From assembly GCA_024641635.1 (NCBI GenBank), contig JAHECS010000011.1, positions 1 to 64,000 of the forward strand: a stretch of DNA of 64,000 bases. The letters run 5' to 3'. This document shows, one piece after another, positions 39,280 through 48,268 of this stretch (the first letter of the stretch is position 1; the number at the start of each line of letters is the position of its first letter). Position numbers and translations under genes: made by a program. The notes below the pieces were generated by a model. The model did no database searches, was not told where the DNA came from, and saw only the letters and a list, made by a program, of their open reading frames with translations. The DNA is from Actinomycetes bacterium. Its GTDB lineage: Bacteria > Actinomycetota > Actinomycetes > S36-B12.

Positions 39280-40524
39280 AAAAAGCTTCTCGTCCTCGGC
39301 GGGGGAACCGCCGGTTCCATGGCCGCCAACAACCTGCGCCGCAAGCTGTCCGCCAGCGAGTGGGAGATCACCGTCGTCGACGCCGACGACAACCACCGGT
39401 ATCAGCCAGGCTTCCTGTTCATGCCCTTCGGCACCTACAAGCCGAACCAGGTCACCAAGAGCCGGCGCAAGGCACTCAACAAGGACGTGCCGCTCGTCTA
39501 CGGCGAGATCGACAAGGTCCTGCCCGAGGAGAATGCCGTCCTCCTGACCGACGGCCGTCGCCTCGACTACGACATGCTCATCATCGCCACCGGCGTCAGC
39601 CCGCGTCCCGACCAGACCGACGGGATGCAGGGCGACGAGTGGCGCAAGAGCGTCCACGAGTTCTACACCTACGAGGGCGCCGTCGCCCTCGCCCAGGCCC
39701 TGGAGAAGTTCGACGGTGGCCGGCTGGTGATCAACATCGTCGAGATGCCCATCAAGTGCCCGGTCGCCCCCCTCGAGTTCGCCTTCCTCGCCGACTCCTA
39801 CTTCAAGGATCGCGGAATCCGGAACAAGGTCGAGATGACCTACGTGACCCCGCTCCCCGGTGCCTTCACGAAGCCGATCGCGGCGGAGGCCTTCGGCAAC
39901 ACCCTCGAGGAGAAGGGCATTGCTGTCGAGCCCGACTACATGCTCATGGAGGTCGACAACGAGAAGAAGGCCCTCGTCTCGTATGACGAGCGCGAGGTGC
40001 CGTTCGACCTGCTCGTCACGATCCCGCTCAACATGGGCGCCGACTTCGTCGCGCGGTCCGGCCTCGGCAACGAGATCAACCTCGTCCCGGTCGACAAGTT
40101 CACTCAGGTGTCGAAGCAGTACGACAACATCTTCGCCCTGGGCGATGCGAACGACATCCCGGCCTCGAAGGCCGGCTCGGTCGCGCACTTCGAGATCGAC
40201 ATCTTCGTGGAGAACTTCCTCCTGTACATCGCAGGCAAGGAGATGACCCACAAGTTCGACGGCCACGCCAACTGCTTCATCGAGACAGGTGGCGGCAAGG
40301 CCATGCTCATCGACTTCAACTACGACTACGAGCCCCTGCCCGGCAAGTACCCGGTCGCAGGCATCGGCCCGATGAGCCTGCTCAAGCAGACACGGCTCAA
40401 CCACATGGGCAAGCTCGCCTTCAAGTGGGTCTACTGGAACATCCTCATTCCCGGTCGCCCCATGCCTGTACCCGCGCTCATGTCCACGGCCGGAAAGCGC
40501 ACCGACCTCATCGAATCCAAGTAA
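39277..40524 (+). CDS. sqr: Sulfide:quinone oxidoreductase-like FAD-dependent enzyme
   Basis: MKKLLVLGGGTAGSMAANNLRRKL Rossmann motif, YQPGFLFMPFG, LIIATGVSPRPDQ; downstream genes are sulfur-trafficking proteins. Confidence 0.83.
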   Translation: MKKLLVLGGGTAGSMAANNLRRKLSASEWEITVVDADDNHRYQPGFLFMPFGTYKPNQVTKSRRKALNKDVPLVYGEIDKVLPEENAVLLTDGRRLDYDMLIIATGVSPRPDQTDGMQGDEWRKSVHEFYTYEGAVALAQALEKFDGGRLVINIVEMPIKCPVAPLEFAFLADSYFKDRGIRNKVEMTYVTPLPGAFTKPIAAEAFGNTLEEKGIAVEPDYMLMEVDNEKKALVSYDEREVPFDLLVTIPLNMGADFVARSGLGNEINLVPVDKFTQVSKQYDNIFALGDANDIPASKAGSVAHFEIDIFVENFLLYIAGKEMTHKFDGHANCFIETGGGKAMLIDFNYDYEPLPGKYPVAGIGPMSLLKQTRLNHMGKLAFKWVYWNILIPGRPMPVPALMSTAGKRTDLIESK

Positions 40525-40536
40525 GGAGAGCACGAC

Positions 40537-40851
40537 ATGCCTACGACCACAATCAACGGTCGCGACGTCACGGTCGACGACGAGGGCTTCATGACCGTCT
40601 ACGACGAGTGGGACGAGGAGACCGGCAAGTCTCTCGCGGCCGCCATCGGCATCGACATGACCGACGAGCACTGGAAGGTCGTCCGCTTCCTGCGCGAGGA
40701 CTTCAAGGCCCAGGGCGCGACTCCCACGATCCGCCGCGTCTCCACCGCCGGTGGCGTCGACACCAAGCAGCTGTTCACGCTGTTCCCCAAGAAGCCGGCC
40801 AAGAAGATGGCCTACATCGCAGGGCTCCCGAAGCCTGCCGGCTGCGTCTGA
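40537..40851 (+). CDS. TusE/DsrC/DsvC family sulfur relay protein (single conserved Cys)
   Basis: DEEGFMTVYDEWDEE...DEHWKVVRFLREDF...GLPKPAGCV C-terminus typical of the family. Confidence 0.92.
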   Translation: MPTTTINGRDVTVDDEGFMTVYDEWDEETGKSLAAAIGIDMTDEHWKVVRFLREDFKAQGATPTIRRVSTAGGVDTKQLFTLFPKKPAKKMAYIAGLPKPAGCV

Positions 40852-40863
40852 GAGGCATCTGAC

Positions 40864-41373
40864 ATGACCGCAGTACAGGACATGGTCGTCCCGTCGTTCG
40901 ACGACGAGATCGAGACCGATCGCAAGCTGGCCATCATCTGCTCCAAGGGCAGTCTGGACATGGCCTACCCGGGGCTCATCCTGGGCAATGCCGCGCTGGG
41001 TGAGGGCGTCGAACTGCACCTCTTCTTCACCTTCTGGGGCTTCGACATGATCACCAAGGGCCGCATGGAGCACCTGGTGTTCTCCCCCGTGGGCAACCCG
41101 GCCACGCACATCCCCGCGGCCCTCGCGCCGCTGCCGGGCCTGGCCAAGATGGCCACCTCACAGATGCAGAAGGCCATGGAGGAGCTGGAGATCCCGCCGG
41201 TTCCCGAGTTCCTCGACCTCATCAAGGCGTCGGGTGGCCACCTGTGGGCCTGCCGGCTGAGCGCCGACATGAATCACCTCAAGAAGGAGGACCTCTACGA
41301 CGGTGTCGACGACATCATCAACGCGAGCGACTTCATCGAGATGACTGCCGGAGCCCAGCTCCTGTTCATCTGA
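40864..41373 (+). CDS. DsrE/DsrF/DrsH-like (DsrE2-like) sulfur carrier
   Basis: LAIICSKGSLDMAYPGLILGNAALGEGVELHLFFTFWG and GGHLWACRLSADM motifs. Confidence 0.85.
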   Translation: MTAVQDMVVPSFDDEIETDRKLAIICSKGSLDMAYPGLILGNAALGEGVELHLFFTFWGFDMITKGRMEHLVFSPVGNPATHIPAALAPLPGLAKMATSQMQKAMEELEIPPVPEFLDLIKASGGHLWACRLSADMNHLKKEDLYDGVDDIINASDFIEMTAGAQLLFI

Positions 41374-41377
41374 CCTC

Positions 41378-41432
41378 CCCACGAGGACGAGGGGGCGCCA
41401 CCGCATGGTGGCGCCCCCTCGATCGTCGTGGG
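41378..41432. terminator. Bidirectional rho-independent-like terminator
   Basis: GAGGGGGCGCCACC-GCAT-GGTGGCGCCCCCTC perfect 14-bp stem (41389-41420) with flanking CCCACGA/TCGTGGG; between convergent genes. Confidence 0.85.
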
Positions 41433-41450
41433 CCTCGGTCGGACCCGAGC

Positions 41451-42605
41451 TCAGCCGTCGGAGGGCTGCACCACCGCCGTGACCTTCAGGGGAGCGAACG
41501 TCTGGACCCGGATCGGCTCGGGCAGGGGCGTCACGCCGAAGGTCTCGAGGGATCCCTGTCCGGCCAGGCGCAGTGCGTACTGGGCAGTGGACAGCGGAAG
41601 CGGGTCGGCAGGGTCGTCGCAGACCATGAAGTGACCCATTCCCAGGATCGGCCAGCCGATCAGCGGCTGCCCCTCGGCCAGCACGATCTTCGACGAGGCA
41701 AGGTCGAAGTTCCCCTCGACCGGCACACCGCCGATGGCCGGGCTGGCGAACATGTTCCCCGCCTCGTCCGTCGTGATGGTCGTTGCCCCGGCACCGACCT
41801 TGAGCAGCTGGGTGTCATCCGGGCTGATCACGAGGTCCTGAACGGGGACCGACGCGACCGGGATGGCGGCGTTGACCGCGGTGAAGGCGGGGATGACCGA
41901 CACGGTGCCCTCCATGAGGGTGAGCTCGTCCATGAGCTCGAGCTGCGTGGCGAACGGCGTGCCCGTCGGGAGCGTGCCCGAGGCGCCACCGGGCCACGCT
42001 GCGGGGTCCGACACGGACAGCCACGCGGTCATCGCCTCGACGGCACCCTGTGAGGTGTCGCGCGTCAGGACGCTGATCTCGGGCAGCAGGGTGAGGTCGT
42101 AGTCGGGGTTGGCATCCGTGATGATCGGGTCCTCCCACGAGGTCACCGAGCCATCGAGGATGCCGGCGATCGCCTGGGGGGTGAGCACCAGGCCCTCGAG
42201 TCCGATGACGTCGTAGGCGAGGGCGACGGCATAGGCGAAGGCCGGGACGACGATCACCTGCCCGGCGGGGCAGGCATCTGCGGCGAACGCGCTCTGCTCC
42301 TCGGCGGTTGGCGCATGGTCGACGAGCTGGAGCGCAGCGTCCGGGCGGTCGGTGAACTCCGTGATCCCTTGGTCGGGGCACACCCCCGCAAGGCTGGCTC
42401 CGACGGCGTCCATCGAACCGAGGAAGTCCTCGGGCACGTTGACGTCGAGGTTGCCGGTCTGACAGGTGATCTGGTCCTCCGCCTGGGCGGCCAGGACATC
42501 AGGAGGCAGGGGCGGAGTGCATGCGGCCAGGGCCAGGCCCGCCGCAGCGATGAGGACGATGCCCCGGGTGGTCGTGCTGTTCCGGGGCATCGTCCTCATC
42601 CTCAT
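41451..42605 (-). CDS. PstS-like substrate-binding lipoprotein
   Basis: Lipobox LALAAC; QAIAGILDGSVTSWEDPIITDANPD resembles PstS-type proteins; directly downstream of pstS. Confidence 0.75.
   Translation of the reverse strand: MRMRTMPRNSTTTRGIVLIAAAGLALAACTPPLPPDVLAAQAEDQITCQTGNLDVNVPEDFLGSMDAVGASLAGVCPDQGITEFTDRPDAALQLVDHAPTAEEQSAFAADACPAGQVIVVPAFAYAVALAYDVIGLEGLVLTPQAIAGILDGSVTSWEDPIITDANPDYDLTLLPEISVLTRDTSQGAVEAMTAWLSVSDPAAWPGGASGTLPTGTPFATQLELMDELTLMEGTVSVIPAFTAVNAAIPVASVPVQDLVISPDDTQLLKVGAGATTITTDEAGNMFASPAIGGVPVEGNFDLASSKIVLAEGQPLIGWPILGMGHFMVCDDPADPLPLSTAQYALRLAGQGSLETFGVTPLPEPIRVQTFAPLKVTAVVQPSDG
42549..42600. repeat. 19-bp perfect inverted repeat at the 5' end of the PstS-like CDS
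   Basis: GATGAGGACGATGCCCCGG (42549-42567) / CCGGGGCATCGTCCTCATC (42582-42600), 14-nt loop. Confidence 0.92.
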
Positions 42606-42634
42606 GCTGCTAGTGAACTACCGATCGGGTGGTT

Positions 42635-43690
42635 CTACTTGATCTTGTTCATCAGGACCACGGCCTTGGCCAGGACCTTGCCACCCACCGGGACGTAGCC
42701 CAGCGACGCGGCGCGGGACGGGCCGCACTTCTGCAGGACGTACGAGGCGAACTGGCGGATGCCGAGCCCGTTGGGACCCTTGCCGTCGGTGCGGGCCAGC
42801 ATGTAGCTGAAGATGGCCGCCGGGTAGGCGCCGCGTGCCCTGAGCTTGTAGTTCAGGTTGACCAGGCCGTTCGAGGCGAGGTTCGTCTGGTTCGCCAGGT
42901 TCTTGGCGGCCGAAGCGGATGACGGGGCGACGAACTCACCGTAGGCGTTCTGGATACGCGCCGACGGGTAGCCCTTGGCGTCGCCGAAGTCCACGTAGCC
43001 GATCGCACCAGGCTTGCCTGCGACAAGCGACAGAACGGCCGCGTTGTCCTTGCCCGAGACCGAGTTCGTCGGGGGGCGACCGCCCGGGAACGCCGTCGAG
43101 AAGTCATCCTGCACCTTCGACCAGATGGTCGGGGCCCAGGCATTCAGGTACTGGAGGGTGTTGTTGGACGTGCCGGAGTTGCCGGAGCGATAGGCCACGG
43201 TCACCCGCAGGTTCGGGATGGCGGTGGCGATGCGCGGGTTGTCCTTGAGGATCTCCGGCGCGCGCCAGGTCTTCAGGTTGCCGGAGAGGAGCTTGCTGAG
43301 TGTCGTCTGCTTGAGCTGGATCGAGGAGCCGAGCGAGCGCCCCGTCGTCGTGCTCTTGAGATTGATCGGGAACGCGATCGCGCCGCCGATGTTGGGGATG
43401 TACTCCCAGTCGAAGGACGGCTCGCCGCCGGAGTACTTGCTGTCGGTCTGGCCGTAGTCGAAGACTCCCTTGGTGAAGTTCGACTTGCCGGTGCCCGAGC
43501 CGGTCGACGTGTACTGGATCGTGACGTTCTTCTGCGACGCGTTGAAGTCCGCAGCGCACTGGGAGATGAAGGGGAACGGGAAGGAGGCTCCTCCACCACT
43601 GATGGTTTCGGCCGCCTGGGCCGGGACAGCGAGGGCGACCGTCGAGGCGGCTACCGCAGTGCTGGCCAGAATCGCGAGAGTGCGACGCAC
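42635..43690 (-). CDS. pstS: Phosphate ABC transporter substrate-binding protein
   Basis: Signal peptide; ISGGGASFPFPFISQCAADF, YTSTGSGTGKSNF, SGNSGTSNNTLQYL. Confidence 0.93.
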   Translation of the reverse strand: MRRTLAILASTAVAASTVALAVPAQAAETISGGGASFPFPFISQCAADFNASQKNVTIQYTSTGSGTGKSNFTKGVFDYGQTDSKYSGGEPSFDWEYIPNIGGAIAFPINLKSTTTGRSLGSSIQLKQTTLSKLLSGNLKTWRAPEILKDNPRIATAIPNLRVTVAYRSGNSGTSNNTLQYLNAWAPTIWSKVQDDFSTAFPGGRPPTNSVSGKDNAAVLSLVAGKPGAIGYVDFGDAKGYPSARIQNAYGEFVAPSSASAAKNLANQTNLASNGLVNLNYKLRARGAYPAAIFSYMLARTDGKGPNGLGIRQFASYVLQKCGPSRAASLGYVPVGGKVLAKAVVLMNKIK

Positions 43691-43785
43691 TGTCTTCTCC
43701 TTGATAGGGGTTGGCGAACGCTTAGAAACTAGAGACGCGGCGTGACTCGTTGGAGAGGATTCGGTTGATGCGCGTCGACGGCAGA

Positions 43786-43822
43786 GTGAACACTGCGTGT
43801 ACTGGTGAACCGACGGTTAACC
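43786..43822 (-). promoter_or_regulatory. Probable PHO box upstream of pstS
   Basis: Minus strand GGTTAACCGTCGGTTCACC: GTTAAC/GTTCAC units 11 bp apart, plus a further GTTCAC. Confidence 0.65.
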
Positions 43823-44671
43823 GAACCGGCCGTTCACGTAGTCGAGCGTGCGCTGGTCCCTCGGGTTGCCGAAGATCTCGGTGGTCGGCCCCTGCTCGAC
43901 GACATGCCCGGGATTGCCGTCCGTGGCGAGGAAGAACGCCGTGTTGTCCGCGACTCGGACCGCCTGCTGCATGTTGTGGGTCACGATGATGATCGTGATC
44001 TCCTTCGAGAGCTCCCTGATCGTCTCCTCGATCTTCAGGGTCGAGCCCGGGTCGAGCGCCGAGCACGGCTCGTCCATGAGGAGGACGTGCGGGTTCACGG
44101 CCAGGGCGCGCGCGATGACCAGGCGCTGCTGCTGGCCGCCGGAGAGGTCACCCGCCGCTGCGTTGAGCCGGTCCTTGACCTCGTTCCAGAGGCCGGCAGA
44201 CGTCAGCGTCTGCTCGACGATGTCGTCGTGATTGCTGCGCTTCATGCCCGACAGCTTCAGTCCGGACAGCACGTTGCCGCGGATCGTCATGCTGGGGAAG
44301 GGGTTCGGCTTCTGGAAGACCATCCCGATCTTCAGGCGGATGTGGACCGGATCCACCTCCGGGGCGTAGATGTCGCTGCCCTCATAGAGGACCTCGCCCG
44401 CGAGCGCCGCGCCGGGGATGAGCTCGTGCAGTCGGTTCAGGGTGCGGATGAAGGTCGACTTGCCGCAGCCCGAGGGGCCGATGAGTGCCGTGACGGACTG
44501 CTTCGGGAACGCGATGCTGACGCCCTCGAGCACCTTGCGCTTGGCGAACCACACGCTGATATCGCGCGTCTCCATCTCGATCGGCACGTTGGCGTCCCTC
44601 TGCGACGCGATCTCCCGCTCCAGCTCCTGCACGTCGTCAATCCTCACGTCGTCGTACTCGGCGGTGGCCAT
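43817..44671 (-). CDS. pstB: Phosphate ABC transporter ATP-binding protein
   Basis: Walker A GPSGCGKSTFIR, signature LSGGQQQR, IIIVTHNMQQAVRVAD. Confidence 0.96.
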   Translation of the reverse strand: MATAEYDDVRIDDVQELEREIASQRDANVPIEMETRDISVWFAKRKVLEGVSIAFPKQSVTALIGPSGCGKSTFIRTLNRLHELIPGAALAGEVLYEGSDIYAPEVDPVHIRLKIGMVFQKPNPFPSMTIRGNVLSGLKLSGMKRSNHDDIVEQTLTSAGLWNEVKDRLNAAAGDLSGGQQQRLVIARALAVNPHVLLMDEPCSALDPGSTLKIEETIRELSKEITIIIVTHNMQQAVRVADNTAFFLATDGNPGHVVEQGPTTEIFGNPRDQRTLDYVNGRFG

Positions 44672-44684
44672 TGTTTCCTACTCT

Positions 44685-45770
44685 CTACTTGCTCGGTCCA
44701 CGACTGGAGAAGAGCCGCGTCAGCGTGAACAGGATCGCGACGATGATCATCAGCGTGAGCGCTGCTCCCCAGGCGCGGATGACGGCGTCCGGATAGGGCT
44801 GCGCGACGTTGTCGAAGATGTACGTCGGGAGGGCGCTGATCGGCTCCGCGAACGGGTTCAGCACCGTCTTGTCGTTCTTGAGGGCGGTCAGCAGCAGGGG
44901 CGCGGTCTCGCCGACGACGCGGGCGACCCCCAGGATCGCGGCGGTGATGATGCCGGTCTTGGCGGCTGGCACCACGACGCGAAGGACCGTCTTCGCCCGG
45001 GTGGACCCGAGAGCGAGCGCCCCGGTGCGCAGCTCCTCGGGAACAAGGCGCAGCACCTCCTCAGCCGTCCGAGCGACGGTCGGCAGCATGAGGATCGCGT
45101 AGGCGAGGCCGGCCGCGAAGGCGCTCTGGTTCAGCGCGCCGGAGAGGATGAGCACCGTGAGGATGAACAGTCCCGCCACCACGGAAGGCACGCCGCTCAT
45201 CGCCTGCACGAAGAACCGGACATACGGAACGGCGCGGCCGCGCACCTCGGTGATGTAGATGGCGGTCATGACGCCCAGCGGAACGGCGATCAGAGCCGAG
45301 ATGCCGACGATGACGACCGTTCCGACGACGGCATGACCGACGCCGCCGTAGCCCAGGGGGGTCGACGGGCTGATGTACTCGTTGTTCTGGAACAGGAATG
45401 CCGTGCTCATCGCCTCGAGGCCCTTGGTCACGATCGACCAGAGCACCGACACCAGGACCACGAGGCTGAACACAGTCGCCCCGATGGCGAGCACGATGAT
45501 GACCGCGTCGAATGCGGACTTCTTGCCCCTCAGCGCCACCGCGGCGACGATCGCTGCGGCGAGCTGAAGCGGCAGGTAGCCGGCCACCATCAGGACCGGC
45601 TTGGCGATGTCGGTGTACCACCACAGACCCGTCACGATCGCGGCCGGGATGAACACGGCGAGGATGACGATCGTGCGGAAGGACGCCGTGCGCGTTCCCC
45701 ACGGAGCCTGCGGCCTCTGCTCCGCGAGGCTCGCAACCCGGGACTCGTCGAAGACCTGCGTGGTGCTCAC
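44685..45770 (-). CDS. pstA: Phosphate ABC transporter permease PstA
   Basis: GVGHAVVGTVVIVGISALIAVPLGVMTAIYITE, ALALGSTRAKTVLRVVVPAA; GTG start 45770. Confidence 0.94.
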   Translation of the reverse strand: MSTTQVFDESRVASLAEQRPQAPWGTRTASFRTIVILAVFIPAAIVTGLWWYTDIAKPVLMVAGYLPLQLAAAIVAAVALRGKKSAFDAVIIVLAIGATVFSLVVLVSVLWSIVTKGLEAMSTAFLFQNNEYISPSTPLGYGGVGHAVVGTVVIVGISALIAVPLGVMTAIYITEVRGRAVPYVRFFVQAMSGVPSVVAGLFILTVLILSGALNQSAFAAGLAYAILMLPTVARTAEEVLRLVPEELRTGALALGSTRAKTVLRVVVPAAKTGIITAAILGVARVVGETAPLLLTALKNDKTVLNPFAEPISALPTYIFDNVAQPYPDAVIRAWGAALTLMIIVAILFTLTRLFSSRGPSK

Positions 45771-46726
45771 TTCTGCAGCCGTCCCGTCCGGTTGACGATG
45801 AGGTTCGCGATCACGTTGACGAGCAGGGTCATCATGAACAGGAAGAAGCCGGCGGCCAGCAGCAGCTGGGTCTCGTACGGACCGGACGCCTCGCCGAACT
45901 TCGCGACGATCAGCGTCGCCACGGAGCCGCCGCCGGACTCGATGACGTTGTAGTAGTTCACCGGATCGAACACGATCTTGAGGACGAAGAAGACCGCGAT
46001 CGTCTCGCCGAGGGCGCGACCCAGCCCCAGCATGACGCCACCGATGAGGCCACCGCGACCGTAGGGCAGGGCCACGTAGCGCAGCATCGTCCACAGCGAG
46101 CAGCCCAGGGCCTCCGCGGCGTTGATCAGCTCCGGAGGCGTGCGGCCGAGCACCTCGCGGGTCACGGACGTGACGATGGGAATCATCATGATCGCGAGCA
46201 CGAAGCCGGCGGTGAAGGGGGTTCCGCTGAAGTTGCCGCTCTCGTTCTGGAAGAACGGGATCCAGCCGAGGTACTGGTTGAGCAGCTGCTGCCACTCCTC
46301 CGAGACCGGCGACAGGATGTAGAAGGCCCACAGGCCGAGGATCACCGAAGGGATGGCCGCCATGAGGTCGACGAGGTTGGTGAGGACCTTGGCCACCCAC
46401 GTCGGCGCGAGGAACACCATGAACACGGACAGCAGCAGCGAGGCCGGCACCGCGATGACAAGTGCCACCACCGACAGCAGGACCGAGCCGTAGAGCATCC
46501 CCCAGATGCCGTAGTCCGGCGGGCTCCAGATGGACGTCGTCAGGAAGTCCAGTCCCTGGGTCTGCAGGACCGGGATGGCCTGGAGGCCCAGGAAGACGGT
46601 GATCCCGGCCAGGACGACCAGCGCCGTGAACGCGGCACCCGTGATGGTCCGGTTGAAGACCCGATCACCGCGATGCGACGTAGCCGCCGACTGAAGGTCG
46701 CGGAACTCGGTCTCGGTCGACGACAT
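45767..46726 (-). CDS. pstC: Phosphate ABC transporter permease PstC
   Basis: GMLYGSVLLSVVALVIAVPASLLLSVFMVFLAP, GGVMLGLGRALGETIAVFFV. Confidence 0.94.
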   Translation of the reverse strand: MSSTETEFRDLQSAATSHRGDRVFNRTITGAAFTALVVLAGITVFLGLQAIPVLQTQGLDFLTTSIWSPPDYGIWGMLYGSVLLSVVALVIAVPASLLLSVFMVFLAPTWVAKVLTNLVDLMAAIPSVILGLWAFYILSPVSEEWQQLLNQYLGWIPFFQNESGNFSGTPFTAGFVLAIMMIPIVTSVTREVLGRTPPELINAAEALGCSLWTMLRYVALPYGRGGLIGGVMLGLGRALGETIAVFFVLKIVFDPVNYYNVIESGGGSVATLIVAKFGEASGPYETQLLLAAGFFLFMMTLLVNVIANLIVNRTGRLQK

Positions 46727-46792
46727 ACGACAACCGTGGTGGTCGCCGGTATACGGGCTCACACGACGCAGCCAACGGCGGACAACGCCGAG

Positions 46793-46810
46793 GTGAACAG
46801 CCGGTGAATC
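46793..46810 (-). promoter_or_regulatory. Probable PHO box upstream of pstC
   Basis: GTGAACAGCCGGTGAATC on plus strand: two units 11 bp apart. Confidence 0.6.
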
Positions 46811-46837
46811 CAGACCGGCGGAGGTCGTCCCCGAGTC

Positions 46838-48019
46838 CTACTCGACCGGGGCGTGGCCCTCCATGTGCGGATGTCCTGGGAGATCCGTCGCCAGCTCCTG
46901 CTCGCCGGGGATCTCCGCCTCGACATCCTTGGCGTGGATCGTGTGGATCATCGCCCAGACGGCCCAGATGGTGAAGAGGCCCACGACGGTCCCGACGGCC
47001 AGCCATGCTGCGATCGTCGGCAGCTGGGTGAGCCGGTACATGATGTAGGCGACGACCGCGGCGGATGGGATGGTGATCGCCCAGGCGATGACCATCTCGC
47101 CGACGACCTTCCACCTCGCGCCCTTGCCCGAGCCGACGCCCGCGCCGACGATCGACGAGGCGGCAGCATGCGTGGTGGAGATCGGCATCCCGACTGCGGT
47201 CGCACCGAAGATCGAGGTCGTCGCGCCGATATTGGCGGCCAGGCCCGAGCTCGCGTGCAGGGTGGTCAGGCGCAGGCCCATCGTCTCGATGATCTTCCAG
47301 CCACCCCACAGGGTGCCCAGGGCGATGGCGCCGTAGGCGGAGAGCGCGGCCCACTCGGGCACCACGATCGTCTTGCCGTCATCGGCGAGATCCGTGTATC
47401 CGGCTCCGAGCAGGAGCGCCGCGATGACACCCATCGTCTTCTGCGCGTCGTTGGCGCCGTGGCCGAAGGAGACCGCGGCCGCCGACACGACCTGGGCGCC
47501 CTTGAAGACCGGGTGGTTGTCGTGCCACTTGGTCATCCGTTGGACGCCGATGACCAGGTACATCGCAACGAACGCGATGCCGAAGGCAACGGCAGGCGAC
47601 ACGATGATGCCCAGCGCCGCCTTCTCCACGCTGCTCCAGTCGATGGCGTCGAGACCTCCCGCGGCGAGGCCCGCCCCGACCAGGCCGCCGATGATCGCGT
47701 GGCTCGATGAGGACGGCATGCCGAAGCGCCAGGTGACGTAGTTCCACGCGATGGCGGCGAAGAGCGCGGCGAACGCCAGGGCCACTCCGCCGTACTCGCT
47801 CTTGACCGTCTTGGCGACCGTGTTCGCGACGGCGGTGCCGACGACGAAGTAGGCCGCGAAGTTGAAGAAGGCGGAGAAAGCGGGGGCCCAACGGGCCGGC
47901 AGCGAGCGCGTGGCCACGACGGTGGCGACCGAGTTGGCCGCATCGTGGAAGCCGTTGGTGAAGTCGAACACCAGCGCGATCACGATGACGGCAATCACGC
48001 TGATCAGGAGTACGTCCAC
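46838..48019 (-). CDS. pit: Inorganic phosphate transporter, PiT family
   Basis: FDFTNGFHDAANSVATVVATRSL and SFGHGANDAQKTMGVI duplicated PiT signatures; GTG start 48019. Confidence 0.93.
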   Translation of the reverse strand: MDVLLISVIAVIVIALVFDFTNGFHDAANSVATVVATRSLPARWAPAFSAFFNFAAYFVVGTAVANTVAKTVKSEYGGVALAFAALFAAIAWNYVTWRFGMPSSSSHAIIGGLVGAGLAAGGLDAIDWSSVEKAALGIIVSPAVAFGIAFVAMYLVIGVQRMTKWHDNHPVFKGAQVVSAAAVSFGHGANDAQKTMGVIAALLLGAGYTDLADDGKTIVVPEWAALSAYGAIALGTLWGGWKIIETMGLRLTTLHASSGLAANIGATTSIFGATAVGMPISTTHAAASSIVGAGVGSGKGARWKVVGEMVIAWAITIPSAAVVAYIMYRLTQLPTIAAWLAVGTVVGLFTIWAVWAMIHTIHAKDVEAEIPGEQELATDLPGHPHMEGHAPVE

Positions 48020-48183
48020 GACGCCTGCCTCTCTCTTGAATCTCCGCGGCCAAAGTAGCCGTTCAGATGACCTGAAGGCGTCCTGAGAATGAACAAATTG
48101 CCGCTCACTTCCCCGGCGGGCCGAGTCTCGGGGCAACCGATGATGGATTCAGGGCAATCGCATGGCCAGCGGGCGAAGCGTTG

Positions 48184-48201
48184 GTGAACAGACGGTGAAC
48201 A
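48184..48201 (-). promoter_or_regulatory. Probable PHO box upstream of pit
   Basis: GTGAACAGACGGTGAACA: two exact GTGAACA units 11 bp apart. Confidence 0.65.
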
Positions 48202-48268
48202 GGCTCGCTCGACGTCAGGCCCGAGTTCGTTCGAGCCGGCGCCTGGACCGCGCCTACCGGCGTGACCG

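Noticed and set aside
43786-43791. Extra GTGAAC considered as a third phased PHO unit for pstS
   Set aside because: It is 19 bp from the next unit, not 11 or 22, so kept only as an accessory half-site
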